Positions 34,976-46,069 of a DNA stretch of 64,000 nt are shown in pieces. The DNA comes from Lumnitzera littorea (lineage: Eukaryota > Streptophyta > Magnoliopsida > Myrtales > Combretaceae): positions 74,606,365-74,670,364 of the forward strand of contig JAMXBB010000003.1 in NCBI GenBank assembly GCA_024138015.1, in the 5' to 3' direction. Position 1 is the stretch's first letter. Every line of letters starts with the position of its first letter. Position numbers and translations under genes: made by a program. The notes under the pieces were generated by a model. The model had not been told where the DNA came from, did no database searches, and saw only the letters and a list, made by a program, of their open reading frames with translations.

Positions 34976-36990
34976 TTTTACGGTAAGATCTAGTAATAAC
35001 TTAGTTTGTAGGTACACCATATGATCCTAGTATTAAAGTGGAGGTTTGACAAGAGGAGGATTTGGTTTATTTGTGTTACAATATGGAGGCTCAATTTTTG
35101 TGCTTGTTCGTAATTTGACGGTAGAAGGAAGTAAGGGTATCTCACTTTTAGAACACTGTCCAAAAAGGAGGATTTTGCGGAGCTATATACCCATTACATA
35201 GCCCTATGATAGGATCCTTTAAGGATTTCTTTTACAGAGTCGTTCTTAAATTTAATCGTACAAGAAGTTTCGGAAGGTTGATTCGACCCACAAGGTGTAT
35301 ACGGGATTTTGGTTGTGGCCACTTTAGGGTTTTCCCAGAAAGGAGAAGTTGAACAAAAAGATTGAAGACAGCCAGATTTATCACGGGAGTAGATAGGGCA
35401 TTACACTGGGGGAACCCAATTGTAGGTTAGTAGTCACTTGGGGTGCAAGGTTGTATGCCTGCATAGCGTTTGGTGTGCATGTTCACTTAGTGCCGCTGGT
35501 TTTGGCGTTTGGTGGCTGACACGAAGTGGGAAAGGGGAAATTGTACAGAAAAATAAATAAATAACCTAGTGCACTGTGACGTACGAGTGCGATGAAGGAA
35601 TTGTAGTCAATCGGTGGATTGTGGAGTGAAGAGGACCTGAAGCCGTGACCCTAGCTGAGTGTGCTATCGAGAGTTATAAGGTGCTTGGTGGGTGCATGTG
35701 TAGTGGCTGTCGTGGGTGGTGTACAGTGGACTGCGGTAGCGAGACTCGGTGACCGTGTGTGGCTTATGTTTTGATTGGTGTCGAACTGTGCACAAGTAGT
35801 GTTCTCAAGTGTAGCCAGCGAGTGTTGACAAACCGAATTGAGGAACTAGTGACTGAGATTAGCTGCTGGCTGCTGTGCCCAAGTTGCTGTACTATTGTGC
35901 GCAATTGTCTTGGAGTGTGGAAATCGATTGCAGATCGGTGTTGAACTGAAGTGTGTCGTGTACTCAGTTACCGAGCTGTTTCGTTCTCCAAGCTTGCTGA
36001 GCTAATTTGCAGTTGTAGTCCGAGCTGTTGATTCGTGTGGTGTAGATCAGCTTCTGTGTGTAAGCCTATTAAATTTCTGAGCTGAATCGATCAGTTGACG
36101 TTCACGTGCAGTTGGTCATGGTGGGTGTTCGTCGAGTAGAATTAGTCGGTGAAAGTGACCAAAGGGCAATCTTGGAAGTAGCGAAGTTGTGTTGGTTTGA
36201 TAACTGCTGTCCTTTGTGTGAATTAAATTACTGAGCTGTTCAAATACATCTCCGAGCTCAACTAATCGGAGCTTAACTCGGAGTGAGCTGTGTTGAATCT
36301 GGATAGAGTGTGGAGATATCACTGCAGTCAATGCTGAACTAAGGACCTTGTGCCGAGCTTAATTGAGACTGAATTGCCGAACTGCCAAGAATCCGAACGG
36401 GTGCCATGCTGTTGTTCTATCGTGGAGTTGTGCATGCTGTGTCCATTTCTTTTAACTGCCGAGCCTTCTATTGTGAATTGGATCAGTGCTATCGCTTGTA
36501 TCGAGCTACTATACTGGGGTGTAGCTGTTGCCGAGCTGTCTCGTATAATTACTGCCGAGCAGTGAAGTAATAGTCTCAATGCGTGGTCCTTTTTAATTTG
36601 CCGAGCTGATTTAATCCTAAACTACCGAGCTGCCTGAATCGTGCAACGTCCGAGCTGTTTATAAAGAGCGTGCTGAGCTGAACCAGCGAGGAATCCAAGC
36701 TGCTGTATCTAGTCATTCCAAGCACTAACTCCCTCCGTCCGAGCTGCTGCTAACGCGCGCATGGGCTGCAAGAGCAAAGTACGCGTCTGACCTATATCAG
36801 CGTGTGCACGCATGAAGGAGAGTTGGTCGCTGGTGCTTTGTGCAGCTCTAACTCCGAATTAGTGATGCTGCGTGTGTGTTACCGTGCGAACCGTGCTGTA
36901 TGTGTGTCAGTGCCTGCGTGAAGTGTGTAAGTAGTATCCCATGGAGTGAGTTGGTTGGCATTGCAAATTAAATTGGCGAAGTAAATAACG
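34976..36990 (+). other. Gypsy interior without ORFs, rich in CCGAGCTG motifs
   Basis: From about 35090 to 36960 this is clearly GC-richer than its neighbours. It should hold the leader and gag, yet no gag domain or long frame is seen. CCGAGCTG occurs exactly at 35971, 36020, 36531, 36601, 36624, 36650 and 36739. One- or two-base variants (CTGAGCTG, CCGAACTG, CCGAGCAG and others) bring the total to about 17 between 35971 and 36746. Spacing is irregular, so this is not a simple tandem repeat. Confidence 0.5.
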
Positions 36991-37029
36991 TGTGTGGTGG
37001 TGTTTGTTATTTATTTGGAGCTGTTGGTT

Positions 37030-37500
37030 CATCCTCAAATTTTATAATATGGCAACAAGAAAATTTTATTTTGATGGAAGGCTTCAACAACATATTATAT
37101 TAATTCGGGTTGGTAATTATCCTATGAACTTTATCTTTAAAGTCGTGGTCAGGAGATTAGGCTATACAACTATTGATCACTCCAGTCTATACAAGTTTTC
37201 CTATAATGGAGAGGTGATTCGAGTCACTAAGCAAGCCAAAATATCCTTCTCTTTTGATAAATTCCAAGATGAGGTTTTATGCGATATAACTAATATTGAT
37301 GATTGCTACATGTGTCTAGCAAATCCATGGAAGTCAAGTCATGATATGCATTAGCACCCATTAAGGCATGCTTATTCCTTCAATGATAAAAGGCAAGTTG
37401 TCATGCCTTGCAACCCCCAAGCAAGAATTGAAGAAAGTTTAAGAGCTATTAAGATTTTTACACAAAGGTAGAGAGACAGAATACCAACTTATAAAGAGTA
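37030..37500 (+). pseudogene. Gypsy aspartic protease relic
   Basis: The frame 36992-37354 contains LYKFSYNGEVIRVTKQAK and DEVLCDITNIDDCYM followed by LANPWKSSHDMH. This follows the plant gypsy protease pattern (YKLqWLn..GEikVtkQ...Fs...Y.DEVlCDvv.m.a.hiLLGRPWq.D). The catalytic D-S/T-G segment has been lost: the position expected to hold it reads VGNYPMNFIFKVV. After the stop at 37352-37354 the same frame goes on with AYSFNDKRQVVMPCNP, the usual next block. No reverse transcriptase follows, so the element is internally deleted. Confidence 0.6.
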
Positions 37501-38249
37501 CGACAATGAAGTAAACATGGTTGTCCTACCTTCAATGACATCCTAAGAAGATCGGATTGAATCACAACCCGTCATCCATGTTCTCGATGTGATTCCATTA
37601 CTGACCACACATGCTACTGAAGATGACCCTAGGTACTACTACATTTATCTCCTACCTATTGGATTGTTTTGTCATGATCCATTGATGGGATTGTATGGAA
37701 TTGGTGAGAGCTGTAATGGTCTTGTGCTTATGAGAAATTATAGATTACTTGTTGGTATTTATTATGGTCATGATAATGGATATTCGTATTGGGGTTGTGT
37801 TTTGCTCCTACTCGGAAATCTTATGTTGGAAGTGTTAGAACTATACTGATGGAGAGAGGAAGAATTGAGCTATGGAAGAATTGAAGAGGTGGAAGTAGAA
37901 AAGGTAGAGGAATGGGTTGAGGCTTTACATGTTCAAGTGCCTTAAGCTCCTAGCACAATACTTGAGCCAAAAATTGTGTTGTTCCCTACGATTAACAGTT
38001 GTTGGAGTTACTTAAACATAGTTGGTGGATACATGATGAGTGAAAAGAAGGGGCTTTAATGAAAAGTTTGGTTGATTGTGCCCATAACAAGTGGAAGGAG
38101 CCTAGGATGATGCTAGCACTAATCATAGACCTAAGCTATCTCTATATCACTCTATTTGGTTTTTGGAGGTTGGTGTTTGACCCTAGTGAATTTTAGAGTA
38201 AGTAAATGCTAAGTTTTAGGTTGAAGCTTTTTCAAGTGAAGGGTAATGA
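37501..38249 (+). other. Interior of deleted gypsy element, no pol
   Basis: The 86-aa frame at 37589-37849 is not assigned to a family. GESCNGLVLM faintly recalls F-box-associated domains, but that is too weak to call. A purine tract GTGAAGGGTAA at 38236-38246 lies just before the 3' LTR and may be its polypurine tract. Confidence 0.35.
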
Positions 38250-39936
38250 TGAGTTCTAGGAGACTGACCAAGCAAGCATAAACTCCTATGTTATCAAATC
38301 TATCAAGTTTGCTTTGTTCTCTACTTTACTTTACTTTGCTGCTCTGCTCTATTAAGTCTGCTTGGCTAGTTTAGGTCTGCTCGGCCAAGTTTGTTGATAT
38401 AGGCAAGCATACCTATTAAATTTATAGTAAATGGATTAAGTCTAAGCATTGATCCCTTAAGGACTTTAACTAATAATAGTCATTAAATCTCTATTATCTA
38501 ACCTACAAATTCATGTTTGAGAATTTAAAGAATCTAAACTAATTGTAGCAATTATTAAATTAACAACTAATGAAGAATTATTTAAGAGCTTAACAAGAAA
38601 ACAGTAGAAGTATAAACTATTTTAAGATTCAAAAAACCGTATATAGATCTTTGCTTCCTCTAAACCTATCATGTGAATTCCATTAAAAATAATTTATTTC
38701 GGAATTTTTCTTGATCAGGAGAATTCTCTACTAAAATTAATTATTTTCTCAAATCAATTAACCCTAACCTTTAAATCACATATTAAAATCTAATCTCAAT
38801 AGCATGACTTAAAATTGCATTATTACATAATGAATTCTCTATAATTTAATTCAAAACTCTAGAAGGATATTGCAAATTGTCTTTAATCTTGCAACAACCC
38901 TCATCAACTATATATAGATCTAATTTTATAAGAAATCTCTTAATTTACTTATAAAATATCAATTTCTAGATTACTACTTACAGAAATAATAATTTAAATC
39001 ATAAAGTATATATATCTGAACCAAGAAAAGATTAAAGAATTAAATAAATCAAATAATAATCATCTCATATGCATAGATCTAGGTTCTATAAGACCTAGAT
39101 ACTAACGATCTACTCTTTATATATTGTAAAATAAGAATCTAAAATCAAAGTAAAGAAAAGATTAGAAGTAGGAGTCATGAAATCCACAAAAAAGTCGAAT
39201 CTTTAAGCCATCTCTTGTCCTTACTCTCTTGAATGTTTTTGTCTTGAAAAACTCTCTAAAATTCATGTATAACAAGATCTCCTTTAGAAAAAACCTTAAC
39301 AAGGCTTTATATAGGAAGTGATAAAAAAAAAAAAAAAAGGTTGGTTAGAAAAGACACAATTCAAATCTTCATAACTTACTTATTTTGACTTCGATTTAAG
39401 TAAAACTTGCTTCTATCTTCTCCTTTTCTCATATAGATCATTTTAAAACCTAGAAAACAAAATTTTACTCAATTAAATATCATTATTTAAAAACAAACTC
39501 AAATATCAAGGGAAAATTATGAAAAATCACTAAATAAAATATATAAAATTAGGAATTCATCATCTACTAACATAGGATATTAGAACTTCAAGACTACTTA
39601 CTTATGTTTTATTTACTAGATTATTCTTATATTTTATTTTATATTTACGAGACTACCACTAGAGCATTATTTACTTTATTTTATTTACAAAATTGCCATT
39701 ATGTATAAATAATCCTTGCTTATAAGGTTTTAGAACACTTATCACACTTCACTGAAAAAACTGTTTGATTATTTCTCTGTGAAAGCTCTCCTATCCTACT
39801 CTTATCAATATCTTTAGCAAGGATTATAGAGAGTCACCCTAATTTATACTTTATACATAATATCAAAGTAAAGATTAGGTTTTGTAGTGTTCATTTGGTG
39901 TATCATATCCTTATAAGTAGCTTACGAATTCACTAA
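38250..39936 (+). mobile_element. 3' LTR of decayed gypsy element, split by a solo LTR
   Basis: The left part (38250-38394) and right part (39563-39936) together align with 34493-34975. The 1168-bp interruption (38395-39562) is an LTR of a different, Athila-type family. The copies are considerably diverged, so the element is old. Confidence 0.6.
38395..39562 (-). mobile_element. Athila-family solo LTR
   Basis: On the plus strand it begins TGATATAGGCAAGCATACCT and ends GGAATTCATCA, the diverged equivalents of TGATACGAGGCAAGCGCACC and AAAGTTATCA of the Athila LTRs at 43542-44760 and 54318-55539. Shared interior blocks include CATAATGAATTC, GAACCAAGAAAAGAT, CTTCATAACTT and TTTTACTCAATTAA. No interior flanks it, so it is a solo LTR. 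It lies inside another LTR and has no clear remaining target duplication. The strand is given as in the full Athila element. Confidence 0.75.
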
Positions 39937-40734
39937 ATCTTATTTCATATTATTTTCTTTGATATTTTGAAGGATCCATAAAGTCTTGTTAGCTATGAAT
40001 CTGTAGGTAGAGTTAGCATTAGGCTAGGTCATCTAAGTCGCTTTTTGAGCTATCCAACATGAAGTGACACTTTTTGAACTTAAGCATAGTACCTTTAGTG
40101 CATTAGTGAAACTTAAACTTTAATTCATCTAAGATGGAGTGGCTTCTAGACCATCACCATACTTTATGGAGCTTTGTGAGCCCTAGGTACATTGGGGTTG
40201 TTCTTAATGCCCTTTATAATCGGCGAAGTCTCATGTTAGGTTGAGCCAAGGTACATTCTTGGGTTTTCATTAACCAACATGTTGTACGTGCTTTGGGATC
40301 TTATATTGCACTTGATATGAGGATTGGTAGCTCCTTAAAGATGATTCATTTCATCTTTTAAACTATTAGGACAATAATTCGAGTACATTTAATGCACTCA
40401 ACACATGTCGTGTTATAGTTGAAAGGAGCTATACACATCCATCACATCAAATCAATTTGAGTCTCTCACAGCTTAAGCAAGCCACGTAGAGATTTTAGGG
40501 GCTCACACGTCACATCAACACAACTTCCTATAATCGTCCATTAAGGTCTCTAGGTCTTTGTCCATAAATAACCTCATTTGCTTCTAGAACTCACTTTGCT
40601 CTCTTCAATCTCCTTTATAATGTTATTATTCCTAAGCTCTTTTTGCTTTCTTCTTTTTCAAAAGCTCTTTCTTTACGTGATTTTTAATTCTAGAGCTCTT
40701 TCTTCATCAATTCCAAATCTAGTTTCATGTCCTG
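39937..40734. other. Non-coding segment with probable promoter of the antisense ORF
   Basis: No domain was seen from 39937 to 40540. Near its right end lie CACGT-containing sequence (40480-40515) and a TATA-like box at 40563-40571 (CATAAATAACC), then about 160 bp of CT-rich leader. By position this is the promoter and leader of the plus-strand ORF that follows. Confidence 0.4.
40563..40571 (+). promoter_or_regulatory. TATA-like box upstream of the antisense ORF
   Basis: CATAAATAA lies some 170 bp upstream of the first recognisable coding sequence and is followed by a C/T-rich leader. Function is inferred. Confidence 0.35.
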
Positions 40735-41396
40735 ACTTTGAGTCAACTTAGAGTGTTGAGAATAAGGAGGTTGCAAGGGTAGCTCCTTGTTCTACGACCA
40801 TAGTAACGACCACTTCTACAGCCGCTCGAGCAGTGTTTCAAATATTCCAAATAATATGAACTCAAACAAGCAATAGTAAGGTATATTCCGCATGATGTAT
40901 ACCCTAACAATGGCCTAGGCTAAAACGAAGTAGTAATAATCTTCATTGAGGTCAAGTACATACAAGACACCCCCTATAGACAAATGAGTTCCATTGCACA
41001 AGTTGAAGTCGATCATTTGACCTAATATTTCAATCCCATTCCCAAGGGATAGCACACATACATTCTAGGTAAAGAGAATGGGGTTACCCTTATCAATAGC
41101 AACACTTTCCACATATATTGGTAATAGTACGGTCTAAGAAGCTTAAAGGTGCCCTTCATGGAGTTCCAATGGGAATTCTTTAATTACCATCAACTTTGTC
41201 TGGCCTAAGTCACTCCAAGCAATGCTCGGTTACTAAGGGCCTTTGAAGCCATTTATACTTGACTCGTAATACAAGCTACTTCAACTTTGTGCCAATACTT
41301 CCTTTGAGTGTATTGAATCTCCAACTAATGGTATTATCTATCTAAATGTTACAACAAGAAGATCCTGGAAGGTCTAAAGTACTTCATTCATGGGTA
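40735..41396 (+). pseudogene. Tat-lineage extra (antisense) ORF, first part
   Basis: Read through several stops, the protein contains EFQWEFFNYHQLCLA then VTPSNARLLRAFEAI and a KKILEGLKYFIHG-like end. This resembles the N-terminal domain of the additional ORF carried by Tat-lineage elements (gypsy-type transposase-like domain; a P-L..f...iL.yY.lap.QL.PN.wR.l.aF pattern). The copia element at 41402 interrupts it, and the continuation is at 58732. Its strand is opposite to the Tat integrase at 61.9-62.9 kb, as is known for extra ORFs in some elements of this lineage. Family call is moderate. Confidence 0.45.
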
Positions 41397-41401
41397 GAAA
41401 G
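41397..41401 (+). repeat. Target-site duplication of the copia element (left)
   Basis: GAAAG here matches GAAAG at 58727-58731, directly outside the outer LTRs. Confidence 0.85.
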
Positions 41402-41676
41402 TGTTACAATTATATCTATTAGTTTAATTGTAGTTGTTAGTTCTAATAGTTGTTACTAGCTGGTGGTTAGTATAGTTGCAATAGTTTTTGTTTGTACACC
41501 GCAACTAACCATAGAAACTATATATATGAGATTTGTACACAAAGAGGCTAACTTAATACATTCATTTTTCACCATAATTCTTTCACTCTCAAAGTCTATT
41601 GCAACAACACTTCTTTCCGTATTTTCTGCTTGCTTCCATTATCACACATACAAAAACACAGTTCAGTTGAAGTAAC
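41402..41676 (+). mobile_element. Copia 5' LTR (A)
   Basis: It starts TGTTACAATTATATC and ends GTAAC just before the primer-binding site. It is much closer to the outer LTR at 58431-58726 (shared runs such as CAACTAACCATAGAAAC and TAATACATTCATTTTTC) than to the inner one at 58016-58281. It lacks about 20 bp present in the outer copy. Confidence 0.85.
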
Positions 41677-41688
41677 TAGTATCAGAGC
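41677..41688 (+). other. Primer-binding site of copia element
   Basis: TAGTATCAGAGC differs by one base from TGGTATCAGAGC, the sequence complementary to initiator methionine tRNA used by most plant copia elements. Confidence 0.85.
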
Positions 41689-41744
41689 TTATGCTTTCGT
41701 GATTGATTAATCATATTGATAACTGATACAAAAGACATTCATTC

Positions 41745-42660
41745 TTTTTATTTTGTTCATCATTCAGATTCACAAAATTCGATTACAATAATACCTGTTC
41801 TCACTGGCCTCAATTACAATACTTGGAGCCATTCATTTATGTTAGCCTTATTAATCTGAAATAAAGTTGGTTTTGTGGATGGTTCTATTCCAATACCAGA
41901 TTAATCAAACAAGTTGTACGTAGCCTGGAATTAGTGTAATGACTTAATTGTCGCCTGGTTACTTCGGTCAACTCATCTTCGATTGCTTTAACTATTCTAT
42001 ACATGAATATAGCTAAAGAAATATGGATAAAACTTAAGGTACGTTTCTCACAACTGGATAATATTAGAATCTATCAATTGCATCATATGTTAAACACTAT
42101 AGTTCAAGGATCAAGATCTGTAGATGAATACTTTACAAAATTGAATATTGTGTTGGAGGAGTTATAGAAATTTCAACCACTTCCATACTGTTCTTGTGGT
42201 TCTTGTCAGTTTAGTTGCTTTGATAAGTATGTTGAGATGGCATACAAAGATTATGTTTTCAAATTTCTTATTGGTTTAAATGAGAATTTTGCTGCTTTAT
42301 GGTCACAAATACTAGTTTTAAAACCATTTCCTACTTTAGATGAGACCTACAATTTAGTAGTGCAAGATGAATTTTAGAGGGCCAATTGGCCAAAAGATTT
42401 TTCAGTTTCAAATGTGCCTGCAATGATGAGTGCACACCTTAGATCAAAGAATAAAGGTGATATAGTTTGTAGTTACTATCAGAAGAAAGGGCATTTAAAG
42501 GATAGGTACTGTAAACTAATTAGGTTTCCACCACATTTTTGGAATTATAATGTAACTAAACAGCTAGTATTGGAGTTGAATTATGTGTTTATAGGAGATG
42601 GTGATAGCGAAGTATCAGGTAGCATTGGGCTTTCAAGTCAAGGGGATCGTGGATGTTAAC
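41745..42660 (+). pseudogene. Copia gag relic
   Basis: N-terminal text such as GLNYNTWSHSFMLALL and NKVGFVDGSIPIP is the gag start of plant copia elements. QGSRSVDEYFTKLNIVLEEL and FLIGLNENFAALWSQIL follow in order. The zinc knuckle near 42465-42515 reads CSYYQKKGHLKDRYC, with the second cysteine replaced by tyrosine. Stops interrupt the first half. Gag forms the virus-like particle in which reverse transcription takes place. Confidence 0.75.
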
Positions 42661-42899
42661 CACCTCTTGAATACATTTTGTCTAAGAGTGGAAATGCAAG
42701 TTCATCTGGTGGAGTTGATAGTGTAAGTTTTTCTAAAGAGTAGTTTCTTAACCTATTAAGTATGATGAATGTTTCTGATGTTAGTAGTAGTAGTGCTGTG
42801 ATGGGTAAGACCTCTATATCAACTTCAACGATACAAGCTGGTAGTAAAGATGCAATATAACTAATGAGCCATATGGCAAGTATGGCTAATCTTTCTTCT

Positions 42900-43120
42900 T
42901 ATTACTCATAGAACGGATTCATACAATGGATTTTGGATTCAGGAGGTACTGATCACATGGTCACTACAATTAGTCTTTTTCAAACATACTCTAAAGTTGG
43001 TGAAAGATTTATGTCCTTACCAAATGGATAACAAATACTAGTGATGCATATTGGTACAGTTGTTTTAAATCCAAGTCTTGTTCTTCACAAGGTTCTATTT
43101 TAACCCCCATTCAAACATAA
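42900..43120 (+). pseudogene. Copia aspartic protease relic
   Basis: WILDSGGTDHMV near 42927-42962 is the copia protease active site (usual form DSGATDHM). The following FMSLPNG and V-L-H-K-V-L-F text matches the family order. Stops follow. Confidence 0.75.
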
Positions 43121-43329
43121 CCTCATTTCTGTTCACAGATTGGTTTAAAACAGTAACTGTACAGTTTATTTTACAAATTGACTTGCTTTTATTTAGGATT
43201 GCATCAGTCAGAAGGAGATTAGACAAGCTCATATTAAAAACGGTCTATATCTAGTTGAATAAGAGCTCGGTACGGTAGATAGTGTACAGCAGAATCATAC
43301 TTTTGTTGGTCATAGCTTTATCTCTAGTG

Positions 43330-43541
43330 TAGTGAGTCATATGCCTAAAACTTTTGATGTATGGCATTTTCACTTTGGACATCTATCTTTTGGAAAATTA
43401 AAACAAATTAGTTAGTTAGACAATAGTGTTAGTTGTACCTCTTTTGATTGCTTGATTTGTCTTGTGGCCAAACAGAAGCATGCTGTTTTTCCTGTTCATG
43501 TTCGAAATACATCTACTTCATTTGAATTGGTACATGTGGAC
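43330..43541 (+). pseudogene. Copia integrase, N-terminal part (split)
   Basis: FDVWHFHFGHLSFGKLKQ and CLICLVAKQKH give the HHCC zinc finger of copia integrase, and FELVHVD leads into the first catalytic aspartate. The Athila insertion breaks the protein exactly here. It continues at 55545 with IWGPFAVLTIKG. Confidence 0.8.
43537..43541 (+). repeat. Target-site duplication of the Athila element (left)
   Basis: TGGAC here matches TGGAC at 55540-55544. Confidence 0.95.
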
Positions 43542-44760
43542 TGATACGAGGCAAGCGCACCTATCAATTTTAATATAGTGGATGTGAGTCCGAGTCGATC
43601 CCTCAGAGATTTTGAGTACTAATATTAACTTTAGCTTTATTATCTAACCGGAAAATTGTGATGAGTTGAATGAATTAAAAATACTGAAATTAACAACTAA
43701 ACTACTTAGGAGACTTAATTACGCAAATTAGAAAGCAATAAACTACTAACGACTTCAAGTATGCAATAATGTATTTAGGAATTATTTCCCCTAGTGTTTA
43801 ACATGTAACCTTTTAAAATATATTCAATTTAGTTTCTATAATTCTTGACTGGAGGGATTCACAATTAAAGCTAATATCTTTCTCAAGCATATTAACCCTA
43901 ATTCTAAATTATTTACCGGAATCTCTTCACTTAGTAATATAACTTAGAATCGCATTAATGTATAATGAATTCCCATACAAATAATCAACTTTCCGGAAGA
44001 AACATGTATCTTATCTCTAAGTATACATGTAATTCTCTCCAATTATACTAAGATCTAATTACACATGCAATTTCTTAATCAACATGCATAATATCATATA
44101 TTGATACTCTAGAATTATCAATCCACAACTAAACGACATAATTGAATCAAGAAAAGATAGAAATTTTATTGAAATTATAATTTAATCCAAGGGTTACATG
44201 AAACCCTAGGTTCCATAATCCTAAATACTTGAATTCTAAGCTATCATAACAAATCTAAAAACGAGTTTCATCAAAAACGTAAAATAAAGCATGAAAACCC
44301 CTCTTGATTTGATGAACAATATCTCTAATCTTGAAATCGATGTTGTTCTTGCTTCTTCATTGATGTTTTCCTCAAGTCTCCTCTCGTCTCTTGTGTCTCT
44401 CCATTTCTGTAATGTCTCTCTCTCTTTTGAACCCTAAGATATCCTTTTATATATATATTACACGGATTTTATTTTCGTCACCAGACACGGCCTGGGACAT
44501 GGCCGTGTCCCCAGGTCGTGTAACTTTCTGCACTAAGGCAAAATTTTCTGTATAACTTCAAAACTTCATAACTTCTTCGTTTGAACTCGGAATTGAGTGA
44601 AACTTGATTCCTTTTCTTCGTTTTCGAGCCTAGAACGCGTTTAAACCCTGAAATCAACATTTTACTCAATTAAGTATCATTTTCTTTAAAAGAAAACCAA
44701 AAATGTGAGGGAAATACCATAAAATCATCATATGAAATATGTTTAAAATCAAAGTTATCA
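43542..44760 (-). mobile_element. Athila 3' LTR
   Basis: 1219 bp, TGATACGAGG at the left and AAAGTTATCA at the right on the plus strand (TGATAACTTT...TATCA on the minus strand). A TATA-containing stretch (TTATATATATATTA, near 44450) lies in it. It includes one copy of the hairpin motif (44486-44523) that is amplified in the interior. Confidence 0.95.
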
Positions 44761-44773
44761 AATTTCCCCACAC
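44761..44773 (-). other. Athila polypurine tract
   Basis: On the minus strand GTGTGGGGAAATT abuts the 3' LTR (TGATAACTTT). It is the plus-strand primer for reverse transcription. Confidence 0.85.
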
Positions 44774-45264
44774 TTGAGCATTTGCTTGTCCTCAAGAAAA
44801 TAAATAAAAAAAAAACTTTTGAGACAAGAAATACTAAACAAAATTTATCACTGTTTAAGAAACCAGTGAAAGAATACACTTGACCCGAAGAAAGGTAAGA
44901 AAATCATTCTCAACTAACTTGCAATAATAAAGTCAACCAATTTCATCTGACCATATTCGAATGCTCCAATAATACTTAATACTAGAGTTCACTAGTTAAT
45001 TTATGAAAATCAAAGTTTCCCTAAGCCATTTAACCAAGGATTCTTAAACTAAAAATTAGATTTAACATCTCGCCAACCGAGAAAGAGTCATAAAAATTTT
45101 GTCCATTTGACTAAAGTGTATACAATTCTCTCTTCCATCTCACCAAGCATCATAATCTAAAACAAACACATTTTACATCCACTCTTCCTTTGATCATCCC
45201 CTTAGTTCATGCTTTTGTTGAGAGGTCTTTTGAATTTACTTTATTTAAGCACAATTGTGTTGGT

Positions 45265-45452
45265 AGCGGGAAAGAATCTCGCTCTTCTGACGGACCAAGA
45301 CCGATCCATACCAACTTATTTCTTATATTGATAGCGGGAAAGAACCTTACTCTTCTGACGAACCAAGGCCGATCCATATCAATTTTTTCATTTGAATTGG
45401 CATTAGGACTCAATCTCGCTCTTTTGACGAACCAAGACGAATCCGTACCAAT
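45265..45452 (-). repeat. Tandem repeat in Athila 3' UTR, ~70 bp x 3
   Basis: Units start at 45265, 45333 and about 45405 (68 and 72 bp apart). Each contains CTCTTCTGACGRACCAAG and GATCCATAYCAA or close variants. The third has lost the leading AGCGGGAAAG. Confidence 0.85.
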
Positions 45453-45864
45453 TTTTCTATTCATACACTTGTTATTACTTTTGACCTCCAATCATTATAA
45501 TTTTTCAGGGGTTTCTCAAAAGAAGAATTTCATTTGTTTGTTTGCTAAAAATTATAGAGCTCTTAAAAATTTCTAAGAGAAAGGTATACAAAAAAGTAAA
45601 TTTAAAAATAACCATGACTAACTCTCAACTAGTGATGTTGCTCCAATCTCAAGTTTTAAAATCCTAAGCTAAATAACTCATAACTTTGCCTTCTAAAAAT
45701 TTGACTAATCAATTCTAATAAAGTATCATAAGATCAATAACGATCAACATGACATAGTTGATTTGGCTTAATACCAGTTAATCACCTATTGTAAATTAAC
45801 TTAAAAAGTAATTGGGTCAAATATGAATAATTGGTCTCCTAAACTGTAACAAATTCATATATAT

Positions 45865-45877
45865 CCCTTCCCCACAC
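45865..45877 (-). other. Second polypurine-like motif in Athila 3' UTR
   Basis: On the minus strand GTGTGGGGAAGGG shares its first ten bases with the polypurine tract at 44761-44773. It could be an additional plus-strand priming site or a duplicate left by rearrangement. Confidence 0.5.
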
Positions 45878-46069
45878 TTAATAATGTACATTGTCCCTAG
45901 TGTACCACAAAAAATCATAGCAGTATAGGAAAAAAGAAACATATGTAAAGAAAAGAAACTAATACTTCCCTGCCAGTCGAGAAGAAGTGCAAAATGAAGA
46001 AGCAGCATCAATATATATAACGGAGTTCACAAGTCTTGATCAAGAAAAGAAAACACAAAAAATATGGAA

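Larger units (their letters stand above)
44774..46069 (-). other. Athila 3' untranslated region
   Basis: About 1.3 kb between the second ORF and the polypurine tract. It contains a three-unit tandem repeat (45265-45452) and a second polypurine-like motif (45865-45877). Frames of 94-128 aa on both strands at 45190-45576 are encoded by the repeat and are not genes. Confidence 0.6.

Noticed and set aside
37589..37849. F-box-associated-like fragment (GESCNGLVLM)
   Set aside because: One short resemblance only. The rest does not fit, and the segment sits inside a decayed gypsy element.
45190..45576. Frames of 94 and 128 aa on opposite strands
   Set aside because: They overlap the 70-bp tandem repeat in the Athila 3' UTR and simply read through it.
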